From assembly GCA_022414725.1 (NCBI GenBank), contig CM039462.1, forward strand, positions 119,082,470 through 119,146,469: 64,000 bases of DNA, read 5' to 3'. The translations under genes and the position numbers were made by a program. The notes beneath the pieces were generated by a model, which was not told where the DNA came from, ran no database searches, and saw nothing but the letters and a program-made list of their open reading frames with translations. This stretch comes from Microglena sp. YARC. Taxonomy: Eukaryota > Chlorophyta > Chlorophyceae > Chlamydomonadales > Chlamydomonadaceae. This document shows positions 1 to 10,019 of the stretch, one piece after another; positions within the stretch are counted from its first letter, which is position 1; every line of letters begins with the position of its first letter.

Positions 1-190
1 TGGGACCCAAGGGGAAGTGTAGCTGAAGCATGCTGAGATAATTGTCCTGCTACTTAGGTGCTACTGTTTTGTTTCAAATCATGAGAACACCAGTTTGGGG
101 CTGCCCCCCGCAAAGTTGAAGTGCGACTGCGGTACCCGGGCAACCCAGAGGGGGTGCAAAACTGATTTTTGACTATCACACAATCCCTAT

Positions 191-290
191 GTGGGAATTC
201 TGAGGATGCCATTATGTGCGCCATACTGTAAACCCCCAGAATCCATATCTAAGTTTTTCAAAAAGGGGTTGTTTCTATTTAGGGGGGGGG
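191..290 (+). repeat. Dispersed repeat, copy 1 (second copy near 24739-24840)
   Basis: This stretch closely matches 24739-24840, sharing the text around ATTATGTGCGCCAT and CCATATCTAAGTTT. Both copies are followed by C- or G-homopolymer runs. The rest of 1-1200 holds C-tracts (394-418 and 1103-1115), a short CA run and AT-rich text. I see no gene there. Confidence 0.6.
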
Positions 291-1250
291 GAGGGTCAGC
301 CCTCCCCAGGTTTTTTAGGCATGGGTGTGGTCCAGGGGGCCCTTGGGAAGTTTTTTTCATATACCTAAGTCAGAAGTTTTTTAAATCTGCCTTCCCCCCC
401 ACCCCCCCCCCCCCCCCCAAAGTCCCATATCTCCTTCAGGAATTATAATTAGGGTTTCAAAGTAATGTCTATAGATCCTTTCGACAAGCTCTATCCATTT
501 GTGGTCTTAAATTTGGATTTGATCAAGTTTCACAAACACGGTCAAGCAAACACCCCTTTCTTAGTCCTGATTCTGAGCTGGGCTAGCTAGTGTTGGTGTT
601 TGAGAATTTGAAGGTCGTGTTGAGCCTAAGTTGCATGCCTAAGTACTCTCCTTATACCCAAGAAGTTTGGGGATGAAATATTGAGTTTCTGTTTTGACTC
701 AACTTTCACACTTGGTGTACTTGGAACCTGTGGAGGTCACTACGCGAGCACTACCACGACACATTTACCCGGTCATGAATACAAGCGCAGATTTGGAATG
801 CTCTCGTCTAACCAGTTTCGTGAGAATGCTTAACTTGGTCAGATTCCATCTGGTGAGGAAGTTACGAAGATATTTCCGAAACCGGCTCGACTTCTGTACT
901 AGGATCTGCCAGCCTGGGAGGTGCCTCGACTTGAATCTAGAGGATCACGCCTCCATATTTACTCGTTGTCAGAAATAAGCTTGGATTCTGAAAGATCTCG
1001 TCGAGCTTGTGTCACAGGTCTGCTTAATTTTATCAGAGACCGAGTCCTGAGGAAGTTTTGGCCTCTAACAGTTTTCACCAGAGGATACTTCTGAAAGCAG
1101 TCGCCCCCCCCCCCCACACACACACACACCCCTTCCCGACATATTTATCGACTTTTTCGATGGTTTTGGGGCTTACGACCCCTTAAGCCCCGGATTTCAA
1201 CGTGCAGTACACGAGCAACTTCCTAAGGGCCTCACGGTGTGGCCCAGGTA

Positions 1251-2535
1251 TCAAATGTCCGATTTTGAGCTATAATTTTTTGCCTGGTCGTTTCGTACTT
1301 TGTACCGCACTTAACTCTATTTATATGTGGTCAAAACATGATTCCCTTAGTGCTGCATATCATAGAATTTCAAGGCGTTTCCGAATATGCAATAAAATTT
1401 ACATTTGGAGAACATTTTGGCAAAACCATATTTTTGTCCTTTTCAAAGTGTGTTTTTGTACTTTGTACCGCAATTTACGATGCTTGTATGTCGACGAAAC
1501 ATGAATAACAAAAAATGTGGGACATAGAATTTCAAGGAGAATCCGAATATTCAATACAAATGAGGATTGGATAATTGTGGTGAAAGTTGTTTTTTGAACC
1601 CCCCATTTTTTTAGTAGGGCACGAATCCCAGGCCATAATCCCTTCAAAACAGAAATCTTGCAGAAATGAGTCTTAGCTCGGTGCCTTGGCATTTTTGCAA
1701 CACGTTTGTCAATACCGCAAGATACCAAGCTGCCAAACAAATATAATATCATATATATATTCGCAAAGACCTCCCCGAAAGGGATCAAGCGTATTAATTA
1801 CTGAAATTTTGCTAAATACATACTATACCCTACGGTACTCATCATGGTGATAACTGATACATCCAAGTCATGACATTAAATTGTGTGGAAGAACAGTACC
1901 GATATATATATTTTTATTCATAATTAAAAAAAACAAGACAATTTATAGGTGCTTTGTTAGAAAGTGAGAGAGAAAATTATAGATAAAAGAGACATGAAAC
2001 ATCAATTACTCGATTTTGCTTCCTTTCAAGAAGTACTGTTGTTGCAAAAAATGTACTCGTTCACAACTTACTTTTTTTTGCTTGATTGTAGGCTTTCGTC
2101 TTCTCGATCATCTGCAAGATTTCTGTTTTGAAGGGATTATGGCCTGGGATTCGTGTCCTACTAAAACAATGGGGGGGGTCAAAAAATACTTTCTCCACAA
2201 TTATCCAAACCTCATCTGTATTGAATATTCGGATTCTCCTTGAGATTCTATGACCCCCATGTTTTGTTATTCATGTTTCGTCAACATATAAGCATCGTAA
2301 ATTGCGGTACAGAGTACAAAAACACTCCTTGAAAAGGACAAAAATATGGTTTTGCCAAAATGTTCTCCAAATGTAAATTTTATTGCATATTCGGAAACGC
2401 CTTGAAATTCTATGGTATGTAGCACTTGGGAACTCATGTTTTGACCACACATAAGTAGAGTAAAGTGCAATACAAAGTACGAAAAGACCAGACAAAAAAA
2501 TTGTAATTACAGCACAAAATCGGACATTTGATGCT
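1251..2535. repeat. Long imperfect inverted repeat (foldback element)
   Basis: About 410 bp at 1251-1658 reappears in reverse complement at about 2124-2535, with many substitutions but good collinearity. An AT-rich spacer of about 465 bp separates the arms. The arms contain no recognisable protein; small ORFs inside them mirror each other because of the inversion. It could be a foldback or MITE-type transposon, or an inverted segmental duplication. Transcription through it would give a long hairpin RNA. 2536-2870 is AT-rich with nothing recognised. Confidence 0.8.
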
Positions 2536-2879
2536 TTTTGTCACAATATGAAGCCTTTATGAGTACATTTAAACATTCATTGTACTTCGAATAGCAACTA
2601 TCCATATTATATACCCAGGTCACATTCTCACACTGGCACATCTAAGCATCGCAATTCGCAAAATCGAAACTGTGCACCTTGGCACTAAGGCAATTTGGCT
2701 CATTCACTAGAAAATCAAAATCGTAAGAAAACAGCAAAACTAACTTTTGCAACAAAAAAAACCTAACCTCGATTTTAGTTCAAATTCGAATTATCTGTTG
2801 ACTTCTATGATAAATATATAATATATATAAAAACTTGGTGTGGCCTATCTTTTTTTTTTCTCCTCCCGGGTAGGGTAGT

Positions 2880-3600
2880 ATTTTCCGCATTGGTGGGACG
2901 CGCCTAGGACTTGACGCTCCGATAGCCAACACTCTCCGCCATTTTCCCGCATTGTTCTGACGCGCCTAGGACTTGTCGCTCCGATAGCCAACACTCTCCG
3001 CCATTTTCCCGCATTGTTGCGACGCGCCTAGGACTTGTCGCTCCGATAGCCAAAACTCTGTGCCATTTTCCCGCATTGTAGCGACGCGCCTAGGACTTGT
3101 CGCTCCAATAGCCAACACTCTCCGCCATTTTCCCGCATTGATCTGACGCGCCTAGGACTTGTAGCTCTCATAGCCAACACTCTCCGCCATTTTCCCGCAT
3201 TGTTCTGACGCGCCTAGGACTTGTCGCTCCGATAGCCAACACTCTCCGCCATTTTCCCGCATTGATCTGACGCGCCTAGGACTTGTAGCTCTCATAGCCA
3301 ACACTCTCCGCCATTTTCCCGCATTGTTCTGACGCGCCTAGGACTTGTCGCTCCGATAGCCAACACTCTCCGCCATTTTCCCGCATTGTTGCGACGCGCC
3401 TAGGACTTGTCGCTCCGATAGCCAAAACTCTGTGCCATTTTCCCGCATTGTAGCGACGCGCCTAGGACTTGTCGCTCCAATAGCCAACACTCTCCGCCAT
3501 TTTCCCGCATTGATCTGACGCGCCTAGGACTTGTAGCTCTCATAGCCAACACTCTCCGCCATTTTCCGCATTGTTGCAACGCGCCTAGGACTTGTCAACG
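2880..3600. repeat. 62-bp tandem satellite, about 12 monomers
   Basis: Each monomer carries CGCGCCTAGGACTTGT, GATAGCCAACACTCTCCGCC and ATTTTCCCGCATTG. Monomer variants (CCGATAG, CCAATAG or CTCATAG forms; TTCTGAC, TTGCGAC, TAGCGAC or ATCTGAC forms) recur in the same order after six monomers. The start at 2954 is repeated at 3326, 372 bp later, so there is a higher-order repeat. The monomer resembles the end of the dispersed repeat seen at 9619, 25717 and 40855. Confidence 0.9.
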
Positions 3601-3639
3601 ACGCGTTGCCACTGCGTCATCATTACGTCGTTGCGCTCC

Positions 3640-3760
3640 ACCATGCAATGGCTCTGCAACAATCCTGCCATCTGGGTTGAGTAGTCAAGTAGCTACTCAA
3701 CCTGGCCCTCATAAATCTGAAATAAATCAAACCGATGTTTCTAAAATGAAAGGGCCGGAC
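3640..3760 (+). repeat. Dispersed repeat family E (GTTGAGTAGCTAC type)
   Basis: This shares the words GCTCTGCAACAATCCTGC, GAGTAGCTACTCAACCTGG and ATAAATCTGAAATAAA with 63690-63790. In the other orientation it matches 12800-12960. No coding potential is seen. 3760-3940 is unremarkable apart from an ACACAC run. Confidence 0.6.
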
Positions 3761-3939
3761 CACATGTAGTAAACAAATACACACAAACACACACATCACC
3801 ACCGCCACTCATCCAGCCAGCTTCGGTTGTGTTTTGGGGGGTAGCCTTCAAGCCAAGGGCCAGCCCTCATGCCGTCCGACTCCACCAAAGTGTTACCAAG
3901 AGCGTCTGGGTAGAAAACATGTTGTTAGGAAAAATGTGT

Positions 3940-4130
3940 TGCAACCCAACCAAACCAAACTCAACTCAAACCAAAACAAAACAAACCAAACCAACCCTTT
4001 CCCCTCACACCCAAACCAAACCAAAACAAAACAACCCTGCCCAAACCAAACCAAACCAAACCTTTCTCCTCCCACCCAACCCAACCAAATCGTGCCCAAC
4101 CCAACCCAACCCAACCCAATGCAACCCCAG
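3940..4130 (+). repeat. (CCAAAC/CCCAAC)n array just upstream of a probable 3' splice site
   Basis: This is a pyrimidine- and A-rich array of CCAAAC, CCAAAACAAAAC and CCCAAC words ending in GCAACCCCAG at 4130. The same type of array sits directly upstream of proven acceptors elsewhere in the window (ATG3 exons 3, 4 and 7; PDZ-gene exons 3, 4 and 6). I therefore read it as the end of an intron rather than as coding DNA, although it is open in frame. Confidence 0.55.
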
Positions 4131-5819
4131 GTGCAACCACGCACACACTCCAACCTGGGACCTAGACCCAACTTCGGGAGCCCCATCCCAGAAGAAGAGG
4201 CCCACTACCATACGGTTCAAGGAGCCACTTTCCATGGATCCGGAGGAGGGGGGCTGGAGCCTTGCCCTACCCAGGTGTTTATGGGGTCCCCTGGGGGCAG
4301 TGGGCAAGATTGGGCCTTGGAGGGGGGGCCTGGGACCCACTCCGCCTCCCACGGGCAAGTTGGGGGGTCCAGGGGGGCGGGGGTGGGAGGGCCTGCCCAG
4401 GAGTGGGTAGGGCCTAGGTCATTGACCGCAGGCGAGTGGGCGGCGCAAGTTACAGAGGGCAGGCCGTCTCAGTCCCCCCCCATTCATAGAATGATGACAG
4501 TGGATAGAACGCAGTTGTCCTCCCACACGGGGCGGGGCTCCCCCTCCTTACAGCTGCCCACCACCCCCTGCTCCCAGGACGGCTCCGCAAGAGGCCAGGG
4601 GGGTATAGCCCAAGGCCAGGGGGGCTTAGTCCAAGGTCAGGGAGGGAATTTCTACCCTCTCAGGCCGGAGAGCGCAGCAGGGGGGCACCGGAGTCATGAG
4701 CAACAGCAGCGTCCTAGGACCCCCTTGGGTGGTCTGAACTTGGCTGAGCCGCCTCTACCATTCATGCGCACGGCCCCCCCCCAGGGTTCCCAGTTAGCGC
4801 AAGGGGACCAGCACTACACCCAGGCAGGACAGTCCTACTCGCCCTCCCAAGGCGGGTACATGAAGGAGGAGGAGTACGCAGACCGGCGTGTGCTCAGTCA
4901 GCAGGAGAGGCGCACAGGAACAAGCCACCTGCCCTCAGCTCAGCAACAACAGCAGCAACAGCAGCAGCAGCAGGGCATGATAACCTCTGGTCTCGAAGGG
5001 GGGGTGAGGGCCGCCCCTCATGGGTCAGTCATGCAGCCTCCCTTCCTCGGCTTCACGTCGCTACTCATGGACCCTGTTGTGGAACAGAATCACCCAAATC
5101 GGCCGGCTCAAGTATTAATCCACACCCAGGACCATGCCCAAGGGGGGCCTGGTCAGATGGGTCATGCCCCCGCGCCCTCCCAATATCGGGACCATGTCCA
5201 AGGGGGGCCTGGTCAGATGGGTCATGCCCCCGCGCCCTCCCAATATCAGGACCATGTCCAAGGGGGGCCTGGTCAGATGGGTCATGCCCCCACGCCCTCC
5301 CAATATCAGGACCATGTCCAAGGGGGGCCTGGTCAGATGGGTCATGCCCTTGTGCCCTCCCAATATCAGGACCATGTCCAAGGGGGGCCTGGTCAGATGG
5401 GTCATGCCCTCGCGCCCTCCCAATATCAGGACCATGTCCAAGGGGGGCCTGGTCAGATGGGTCATGCCCCTGCGCCCTCCCAATATGTGGACCATCTCCA
5501 AGGGGGGCCTGGTCAGATGGGCCATGCCCCCGCGCCCTCCCAATATCACGCTTTGGAGTATCACACCTTGCCCCCTAACCCCCGAGAATCTTCGTCTAAT
5601 ATCCCCATGACATCCTCCGATATGCTCCAACAGAATTACCAGAATCGACCAAATTACCATAACCAACAGAATTACCAGACAACCGCCGTGCAACAGCCGC
5701 AGCAGTGGGACACTCTGGATCACATGGGCAGCTCTGTCTCAGGGCGCCAGGCCGCATCCCCCCTGGGTTGGGAGCCCAACACACTGAACGAGTACGGGGG
5801 AAACAACTATCAGCAATAG
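4131..5819 (+). CDS. Terminal exon of an unidentified Gln/Gly/Pro-rich low-complexity protein
   Basis: An open frame of 562 codons runs from a probable acceptor (AG at 4129-4130) to TAG at 5817-5819. The same frame is open back to 3834, but that part is a CCAAAC array that looks intronic. Composition is Gln, Gly, Pro, Ser and His rich. A run of about ten Gln lies at 4945-4972, followed by seven copies of a 20-residue repeat with core GGPGQMGHAPAPSQY. The C-terminus is rich in Asn, Gln and Tyr and ends GGNNYQQ. No folded domain is recognisable; it would be intrinsically disordered, as seen in transcriptional or RNA-binding regulators, but I assign no function. Upstream exons were not found in the window. 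The region after the stop contains three further partial copies of the exon end. The antisense frames across the repeats are shadows. Confidence 0.5.
   Translation: MQPRTHSNLGPRPNFGSPIPEEEAHYHTVQGATFHGSGGGGLEPCPTQVFMGSPGGSGQDWALEGGPGTHSASHGQVGGSRGAGVGGPAQEWVGPRSLTAGEWAAQVTEGRPSQSPPIHRMMTVDRTQLSSHTGRGSPSLQLPTTPCSQDGSARGQGGIAQGQGGLVQGQGGNFYPLRPESAAGGHRSHEQQQRPRTPLGGLNLAEPPLPFMRTAPPQGSQLAQGDQHYTQAGQSYSPSQGGYMKEEEYADRRVLSQQERRTGTSHLPSAQQQQQQQQQQQGMITSGLEGGVRAAPHGSVMQPPFLGFTSLLMDPVVEQNHPNRPAQVLIHTQDHAQGGPGQMGHAPAPSQYRDHVQGGPGQMGHAPAPSQYQDHVQGGPGQMGHAPTPSQYQDHVQGGPGQMGHALVPSQYQDHVQGGPGQMGHALAPSQYQDHVQGGPGQMGHAPAPSQYVDHLQGGPGQMGHAPAPSQYHALEYHTLPPNPRESSSNIPMTSSDMLQQNYQNRPNYHNQQNYQTTAVQQPQQWDTLDHMGSSVSGRQAASPLGWEPNTLNEYGGNNYQQ
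5127..5546 (+). repeat. In-frame 60-bp minisatellite, 7 copies
   Basis: Seven 60-bp units encode a 20-residue repeat. Units differ mainly at a few positions (Ala/Thr/Val/Leu before Pro-Ser-Gln-Tyr; Val/Ala/Leu after Asp-His), many at third bases. The period is a multiple of three, so length changes keep the frame. Confidence 0.95.
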
Positions 5820-6075
5820 GAGGCTCTCTTAGGACGTCAGGCCGCAACCTCTGTGGGTTGGGAGCCCAACACACTGAATGAGTACAGGGGAAACAACTAT
5901 CAGCAGTAGGAGGCTCTTTTAGAACGTCAGGCCGCACCCCCTGTGGGTTGGGAGCCCAACACATTGAACGAGTACGGGGGAAACAACTATCAGCTATAGG
6001 AGGCTCTTTTAGGACGTCAGGCCGCACCCCCTGTGGGTTGGGAGCTCAACACACCGGACGAGTATGGGGGAAATA
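5741..6075 (+). repeat. 90-bp tandem array of the exon end, continuing beyond the stop
   Basis: The last 80 or so bases of the coding exon, including the TAG, are repeated at a 90-bp period (landmarks at 5746, 5836, 5926 and 6016). Only the first copy is in the long frame. The others lie downstream as dead copies, each with its own stop. An AATAAA at about 6074 could serve as a polyadenylation signal. Confidence 0.9.
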
Positions 6076-6129
6076 AAAACCTACAATGGGAGTTGGCGTG
6101 GCTTCCTTGAAGCAGCGTTAAAACTGTGA

Positions 6130-6400
6130 AGCCCCTTCAATGAATCTAGGATACACACAAACACACACATGTACTTGTACACACATGCGCATACACACAC
6201 AAACACACCCATGTGCATGTACACACATAAACACACATATGCACATGAACAGGTGCACACACACAAACACACACTCATGTACACATACACAAACGCACAC
6301 ACGTATATGTACACACAAACACACACATGTGCATGGACACACACGCAAACACACACACGCGCACACACATACATACATACTTACACGCAAACACACTTCC
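6130..6400. repeat. Degenerate (CA)n / (CACA-CATG)n microsatellite
   Basis: The sequence is ACACACAAACACACATGTACA-type throughout. Open frames on both strands here are low-complexity artefacts. Confidence 0.9.
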
Positions 6401-6465
6401 TGGATTGGGAGAAGGGTAAAGCTGAAGATCCCACGCCCTTTGTTGTGCCTCTCAATATTTATCTT

Positions 6466-6812
6466 TTGGGCTACGCATGGTAGCTCCAGCCAGCTCCACC
6501 GGTCCACCAGCCAGCTCCAGTCAGCTCCACCGGTCAGCCACTGTGTCAAGCCCAAAGCTTTCAGCCTTGTTAGCATACCTGTCATGACAGCTTTCACATA
6601 AACTACCTAGCTTCAGGTTCTGCCCAAGGATGGGGTTGGGTTTGATTACACGGTACATTACATTACATAACATTACGTTACAGAATTTTACATTACACAA
6701 CATTACATTACATGGTACATAACATTACATTACAGAATTTTACATTACATTACATTGATTACATCAGGAACTGCCTAGAAGCTGCTACGCTTAGCTCAAT
6801 AAAGAAACAGTG
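6466..6812 (+). repeat. Dispersed MITE-like repeat, family A2
   Basis: This begins near TTTTGGGCTACGCATG and ends near CTGCCTAGAAGCTGCTAC followed by AATAAAGAAACAGTG. The same order of words occurs at 27478-27690 and 38640-38790. It is interrupted by a (CATTA)n microsatellite at 6655-6750. Confidence 0.6.
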
Positions 6813-6945
6813 GTGTCTCTAATGAGTTCAAACCAAGACGTAGCTTTTGATTGATTGTATTAAAGGCACGAGTATAAAAGTCACATGACTTAAATTTCGT
6901 TGGATTACTGAATCAATCATATTTTTTAAAGAATTGGCTTAAGGG

Positions 6946-7200
6946 TTGGGGCAGCTTCAAACCAAAATGGCCCCATCATCCTACTGTGTAGCAGGGTACT
7001 ACTTATTGCCAAATTGGTCAGCGCTTAAAGCGCACAAACGTCAAATTGGTCAGCGCTTTTTACTGCAAAAAGCGCAAAATTGCGCGCTGCGCCCACAGGG
7101 GGTTGAAAAAACTGCGCGAAACGCGCTGAGGGGCTCAAAAAGGCAGCACAGCATCGCACTGCCGCGCGTGCTTAGTAGTACCCTGCTGTGTAGAGCTCAC
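6946..7200 (+). repeat. AAGCGC-rich dispersed repeat (second copy inverted at 24905-25115)
   Basis: Both copies contain repeated GCGC-centred words (AAGCGC, GCGCTTTT), GCGCCCACAGGGGGTT and an AGTACCCTG-type end. The two copies are in opposite orientation. Coding frames across it have no protein character. Confidence 0.6.
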
Positions 7201-7387
7201 AGAGAGAATGAAGAATCTTGTTATATTTCCTAAATTTGCCCTGTAGAAAAAAGTGATGGGCCTCCAAAGTTGGGGGTGGTGGGGGGGGGGTGGTAGTGGG
7301 GGGGGGACTAAAACTTCCAAAAATTATGAATTTTTCAGGCACTTTTCAGGGAATTTTTTATAGCCCTCAGAATGACATGGGAGTGGC

Positions 7388-7600
7388 CCTCCTTGCCCAC
7401 TACCATGCCGCCGCTCAACCTCGGTGTCATCCCTAGCTGGTCCCCTCCCTGACTTCATGCTGGTGCGGCCTAGCTTGTGGGTGATCTGCTGCAGGCCCTC
7501 CTTGCCCACCACCATGCCGCCGACTGGGTTGTTCCTGTACTGAATGCCACTCCATATACCGGTATGCTATTTGGGAGAGATCCACGATGTATTCTGCCCA
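7388..7600 (-). other. Possible exon fragment with duplicated end (unidentified)
   Basis: On the minus strand a C-tract ending in CTCCTGGGCAG is followed by sequence open in one frame (peptide EYIVDLSQIAYRYMEWHS) and then in another (NNPVGGMVVGKEGLQQITHK). The word coding GGMVVGKEG is repeated about 107 bp downstream (7388-7415 versus 7495-7522). This is the same exon-end duplication seen in the solid genes. I do not recognise the protein and the frames do not join cleanly. Confidence 0.2.
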
Positions 7601-7602
7601 GG

Positions 7603-7609
7603 AGGGGGG

Positions 7610-7642
<33 letters not shown>
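7603..7642. repeat. Poly-G tract (about 40 nt)
   Basis: A near-pure G run with a single A. 7640-8130 holds a CT/CA microsatellite and unassigned sequence. 7940-8010 is A/C-rich with no gene. Confidence 0.95.
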
Positions 7643-7643
<1 letters not shown>

Positions 7644-8220
7644 CCAGGGTCTCTCTCTCTCTCACACACGCACGCACACACACCGCCCTGACCAACCCGT
7701 GTACAACGAAGTACAGACTGAGATTTCGTAGCAGATCACTGCTCCTTTCCTTTCCGTCACTTTGCGTCTATTTTTGTCCTGATGTCTAGTGCCATTTTAT
7801 GTTATTCTATGGACCCGCAATCAAAGGGCACTGTCTGCGATAAGTGCGGTAAACAATCGCATTGCAGCGACCCAGGGAACCTAGTGCGCCATATTCTCAA
7901 GCGTGCTTGAAAGCAGTACCGGATAGAAGACCTGACTATTGAAGAGTTTTGAGGGTGGGCACATTAGGGGCCAAGGGGCCCTGAGCCCCTGAACCCCAAG
8001 CCCCACCAAACAATGTAACATTGTTGATGATTATTTCCAAGTTGCAAACATTCCCAGTGGTCATTATACTATCACCAACGGATAGGCCTTGAAGCCTGCC
8101 AAATTAGCCTAAAAAGACACCCTAACACGAAGTGGTGGCTGAGATAATAACTGTATGGCTGGTTTCGGAGCCGGGGGGGTCTGCAGAAGGGTGTCTTCAA
8201 ACTTTTTGTGATGGGGCCTT

Positions 8221-8255
8221 CCCCCCCTCCCCCCCCCCCCCCCCCCCCCCCCCCC
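8221..8255. repeat. Poly-C tract (35 nt, one T)
   Basis: A near-pure C run. 8260-8450 has no recognisable feature. Confidence 0.95.
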
Positions 8256-8451
8256 GGGATGCCTCAAATTTATGTATGGGCTACTCAGATGTATTTATTT
8301 TATTCAGATACTTGCCAAGCTGGCGCACAAGTGATTGAGTGTAATTGCTTGCAAAGGCCACTGACTCAGCAACCTTGCAGTAATGCAGGGTTTCGGGTTC
8401 AGGGTTAACCTGCAATTACAGGTTACTGCCCCTCCGCATATCAGGGTTGGG

Positions 8452-8560
8452 TTTGTTTTTTATTGTTACATGGTCTTTCAGCCAACTCTGAGCTGCTCAC
8501 CGTCTTCCAACTCCAAGCCCCCCCATGTAATACCCACGAAAACCAGAGATCACACTAAAC
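8452..8560 (+). repeat. Dispersed repeat family C
   Basis: This contains CAGCCAACTCTGAGCTGCTC, ACCGTCTTCCAACTCC and CCCACGAAAACCAGAGA. Related copies lie at 38516-38620 (+), and inverted at 9452-9510 and 14462-14522. 8600-9120 is otherwise AT-rich, with a short tandem AATTGCTGGCTG word. Confidence 0.6.
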
Positions 8561-9179
8561 AGATCCGCTTATGGGATGAATTGCAAGATTATGGCCAGTT
8601 CAGATGGGTTTGATTACATGGCCCATCAGCCTGCAGGCTGCTCACCGTATGCGGGCAGAGTAAACAGAGGAAGTACAAGCAATACGACACCACACTCCTG
8701 AATACCATACTCAGTGGAACTTGGCGTTGTCCCAACATTTAAATTTAATACGCCTTGCCCCGGACCGTGAGTCTGAATGGACTTTCCCGTTTGATTGCAC
8801 TGGGGAGATGTCACCTATTAGATCAAATATATTTTGATTAGAATGCTCAAATTTTGATTGTTTTTATAGCGATTGCATCTTTCCTGTTAACTGTTTTTAC
8901 AGCCGAAGACGGCGAGCACTCAAATTGCTGGCTGAATCCATGTGACCAAGTTAAAATCCAAATTCAAATTGCTGGCTGGATCCATGTAATTAAGATCAAG
9001 TTCAAGTTCAAATTGTTGGCTGTATCCATATAACCAAGTTCAAGTTACTTTTGGCTATCTATACCCTGTAGCTATCATAAAAACACGTCATACAAATGGA
9101 AGAGGCATCATGCGGCAAATATCATACTAATATATATCGTGATATATCGTACGATATCGACATTGAGGCATGCTAAATG

Positions 9180-9400
9180 TCTTAATACCTGCTTCTATCC
9201 CCGTTCGACGAATGGCTAAATGACAGCTCCTAGAACGACGTAGGTGCCGGGTTCGGATCCCCACAGGTGCGCCTAAGTGGTCGCGGTCGCCGTCAACCGC
9301 CTCCGTACTTCGTCTAGGTAAAGTAGCAGCGTGTTCCCTGTCGCCGTAAGATGGGGCTCCCTTAATACCACGCCCCACCAGGCGTTATCATTACCTGTTT
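9180..9400 (+). repeat. tRNA-related SINE-like element
   Basis: A B-box-like GGTTCGGATCC at about 9249 follows an A-box-like TGGCTAAATGAC about 40 bp earlier. The element ends with ACCACGCCCCACCAGGCG and TTATCATTAC. An inverted relative at 11848-12036 has the same head-to-tail order, and a third diverged copy lies at 11550-11672. The A box is weak and I cannot fold a cloverleaf, so this is not an intact tRNA gene. Confidence 0.5.
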
Positions 9401-9618
9401 GTGTCTAGTCCGCTTAGTATGTCCCCTGGTTTCTGTTATATATCGCTTGGGGGGAAGAATTGGAAAACGGTGAGCAGCCCTGAGTTGGTTGAAAAAATAT
9501 ACCGGTATATGAATCCAACATTTTAATGTTTATAACGGACAAGGCTTGATACCCAGTATGAGGTACGACAATACGTGCAATTATTCGCGCCCCGCACGTT
9601 GACTCAGTAGCTGCAGTT

Positions 9619-9812
9619 TTTTTGGCGGAGCCCCCCCTTCTGGGGGGCGGGAGTCCTCAGGGTCACCCCGTTGTTTGTGTGTCGGTTAGAATGTGCGACC
9701 AAGGCGAAGCCTGACACGTCAGCCAACGGTCTCGTAGCTAACTGGCTTCAATCCGCTCGATTACGTTGCCAATACTCTCTGCCAATTTTGCCTATGACTT
9801 GTCTTTTGGGAT
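9619..9812 (+). repeat. Dispersed repeat family D (ends AGGACTTG-like)
   Basis: The order of words is GGCGGAGCCCCC, CTGGGGGGCGGGAG, CTGACACGTCAGCCAACGG, TCGTAGCTAACTGGCTTC, then a GCCAA-TCTCTGCCAATTTT module and CTATGACTTGTCTT. Other copies are at 25717-25973, 40855-41048 and 57588-57735 (+), and at 11277-11510, 42858-42928 and 63905-64000 (-). Confidence 0.8.
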
Positions 9813-9993
9813 CTTCATAGCAGCTTCTAGACAGCTCTTTAAGCTGACCAATGGGCTTCACCACACTATTTCAGCAGTTCTGGAAAGCTGATTATGTCAG
9901 CTTGAAGGCGCTCAAGGTTGCGCTAAGATTGGCTGAATAGCCAGAAAGGGGAGCTGCCTAGAAGTTGCTGTTCGTAGCTGAAAATAAAACTCT
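9807..9993 (+). repeat. MITE with long terminal inverted repeats, family A
   Basis: The left end is AGCAGCTTCTAGACAGCTC and the right end is GAGCTGCCTAGAAGTTGCTG followed by TAGCTGAAAATAAAA. These are imperfect inverted repeats. Better-preserved members at 33531-33708 and 37736-37890 share both ends. No transposase is encoded. Confidence 0.7.
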
Positions 9994-10019
9994 GAGTGGC
10001 AAGCCAGATGTTGAGGTGC

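Noticed and set aside
2880..3600. CRISPR-like regular repeats
   Set aside because: The units are contiguous 62-bp satellite monomers with no unique spacers, in a eukaryotic genome. The same applies to the 54-bp array at 16256 and the 60-bp array at 5127.
9200..9275. tRNA gene
   Set aside because: A B-box-like GGTTCGGATCC and a weak A box are present, but I cannot form acceptor and anticodon stems. Repeated relatives with a shared tail point to a SINE-like element.
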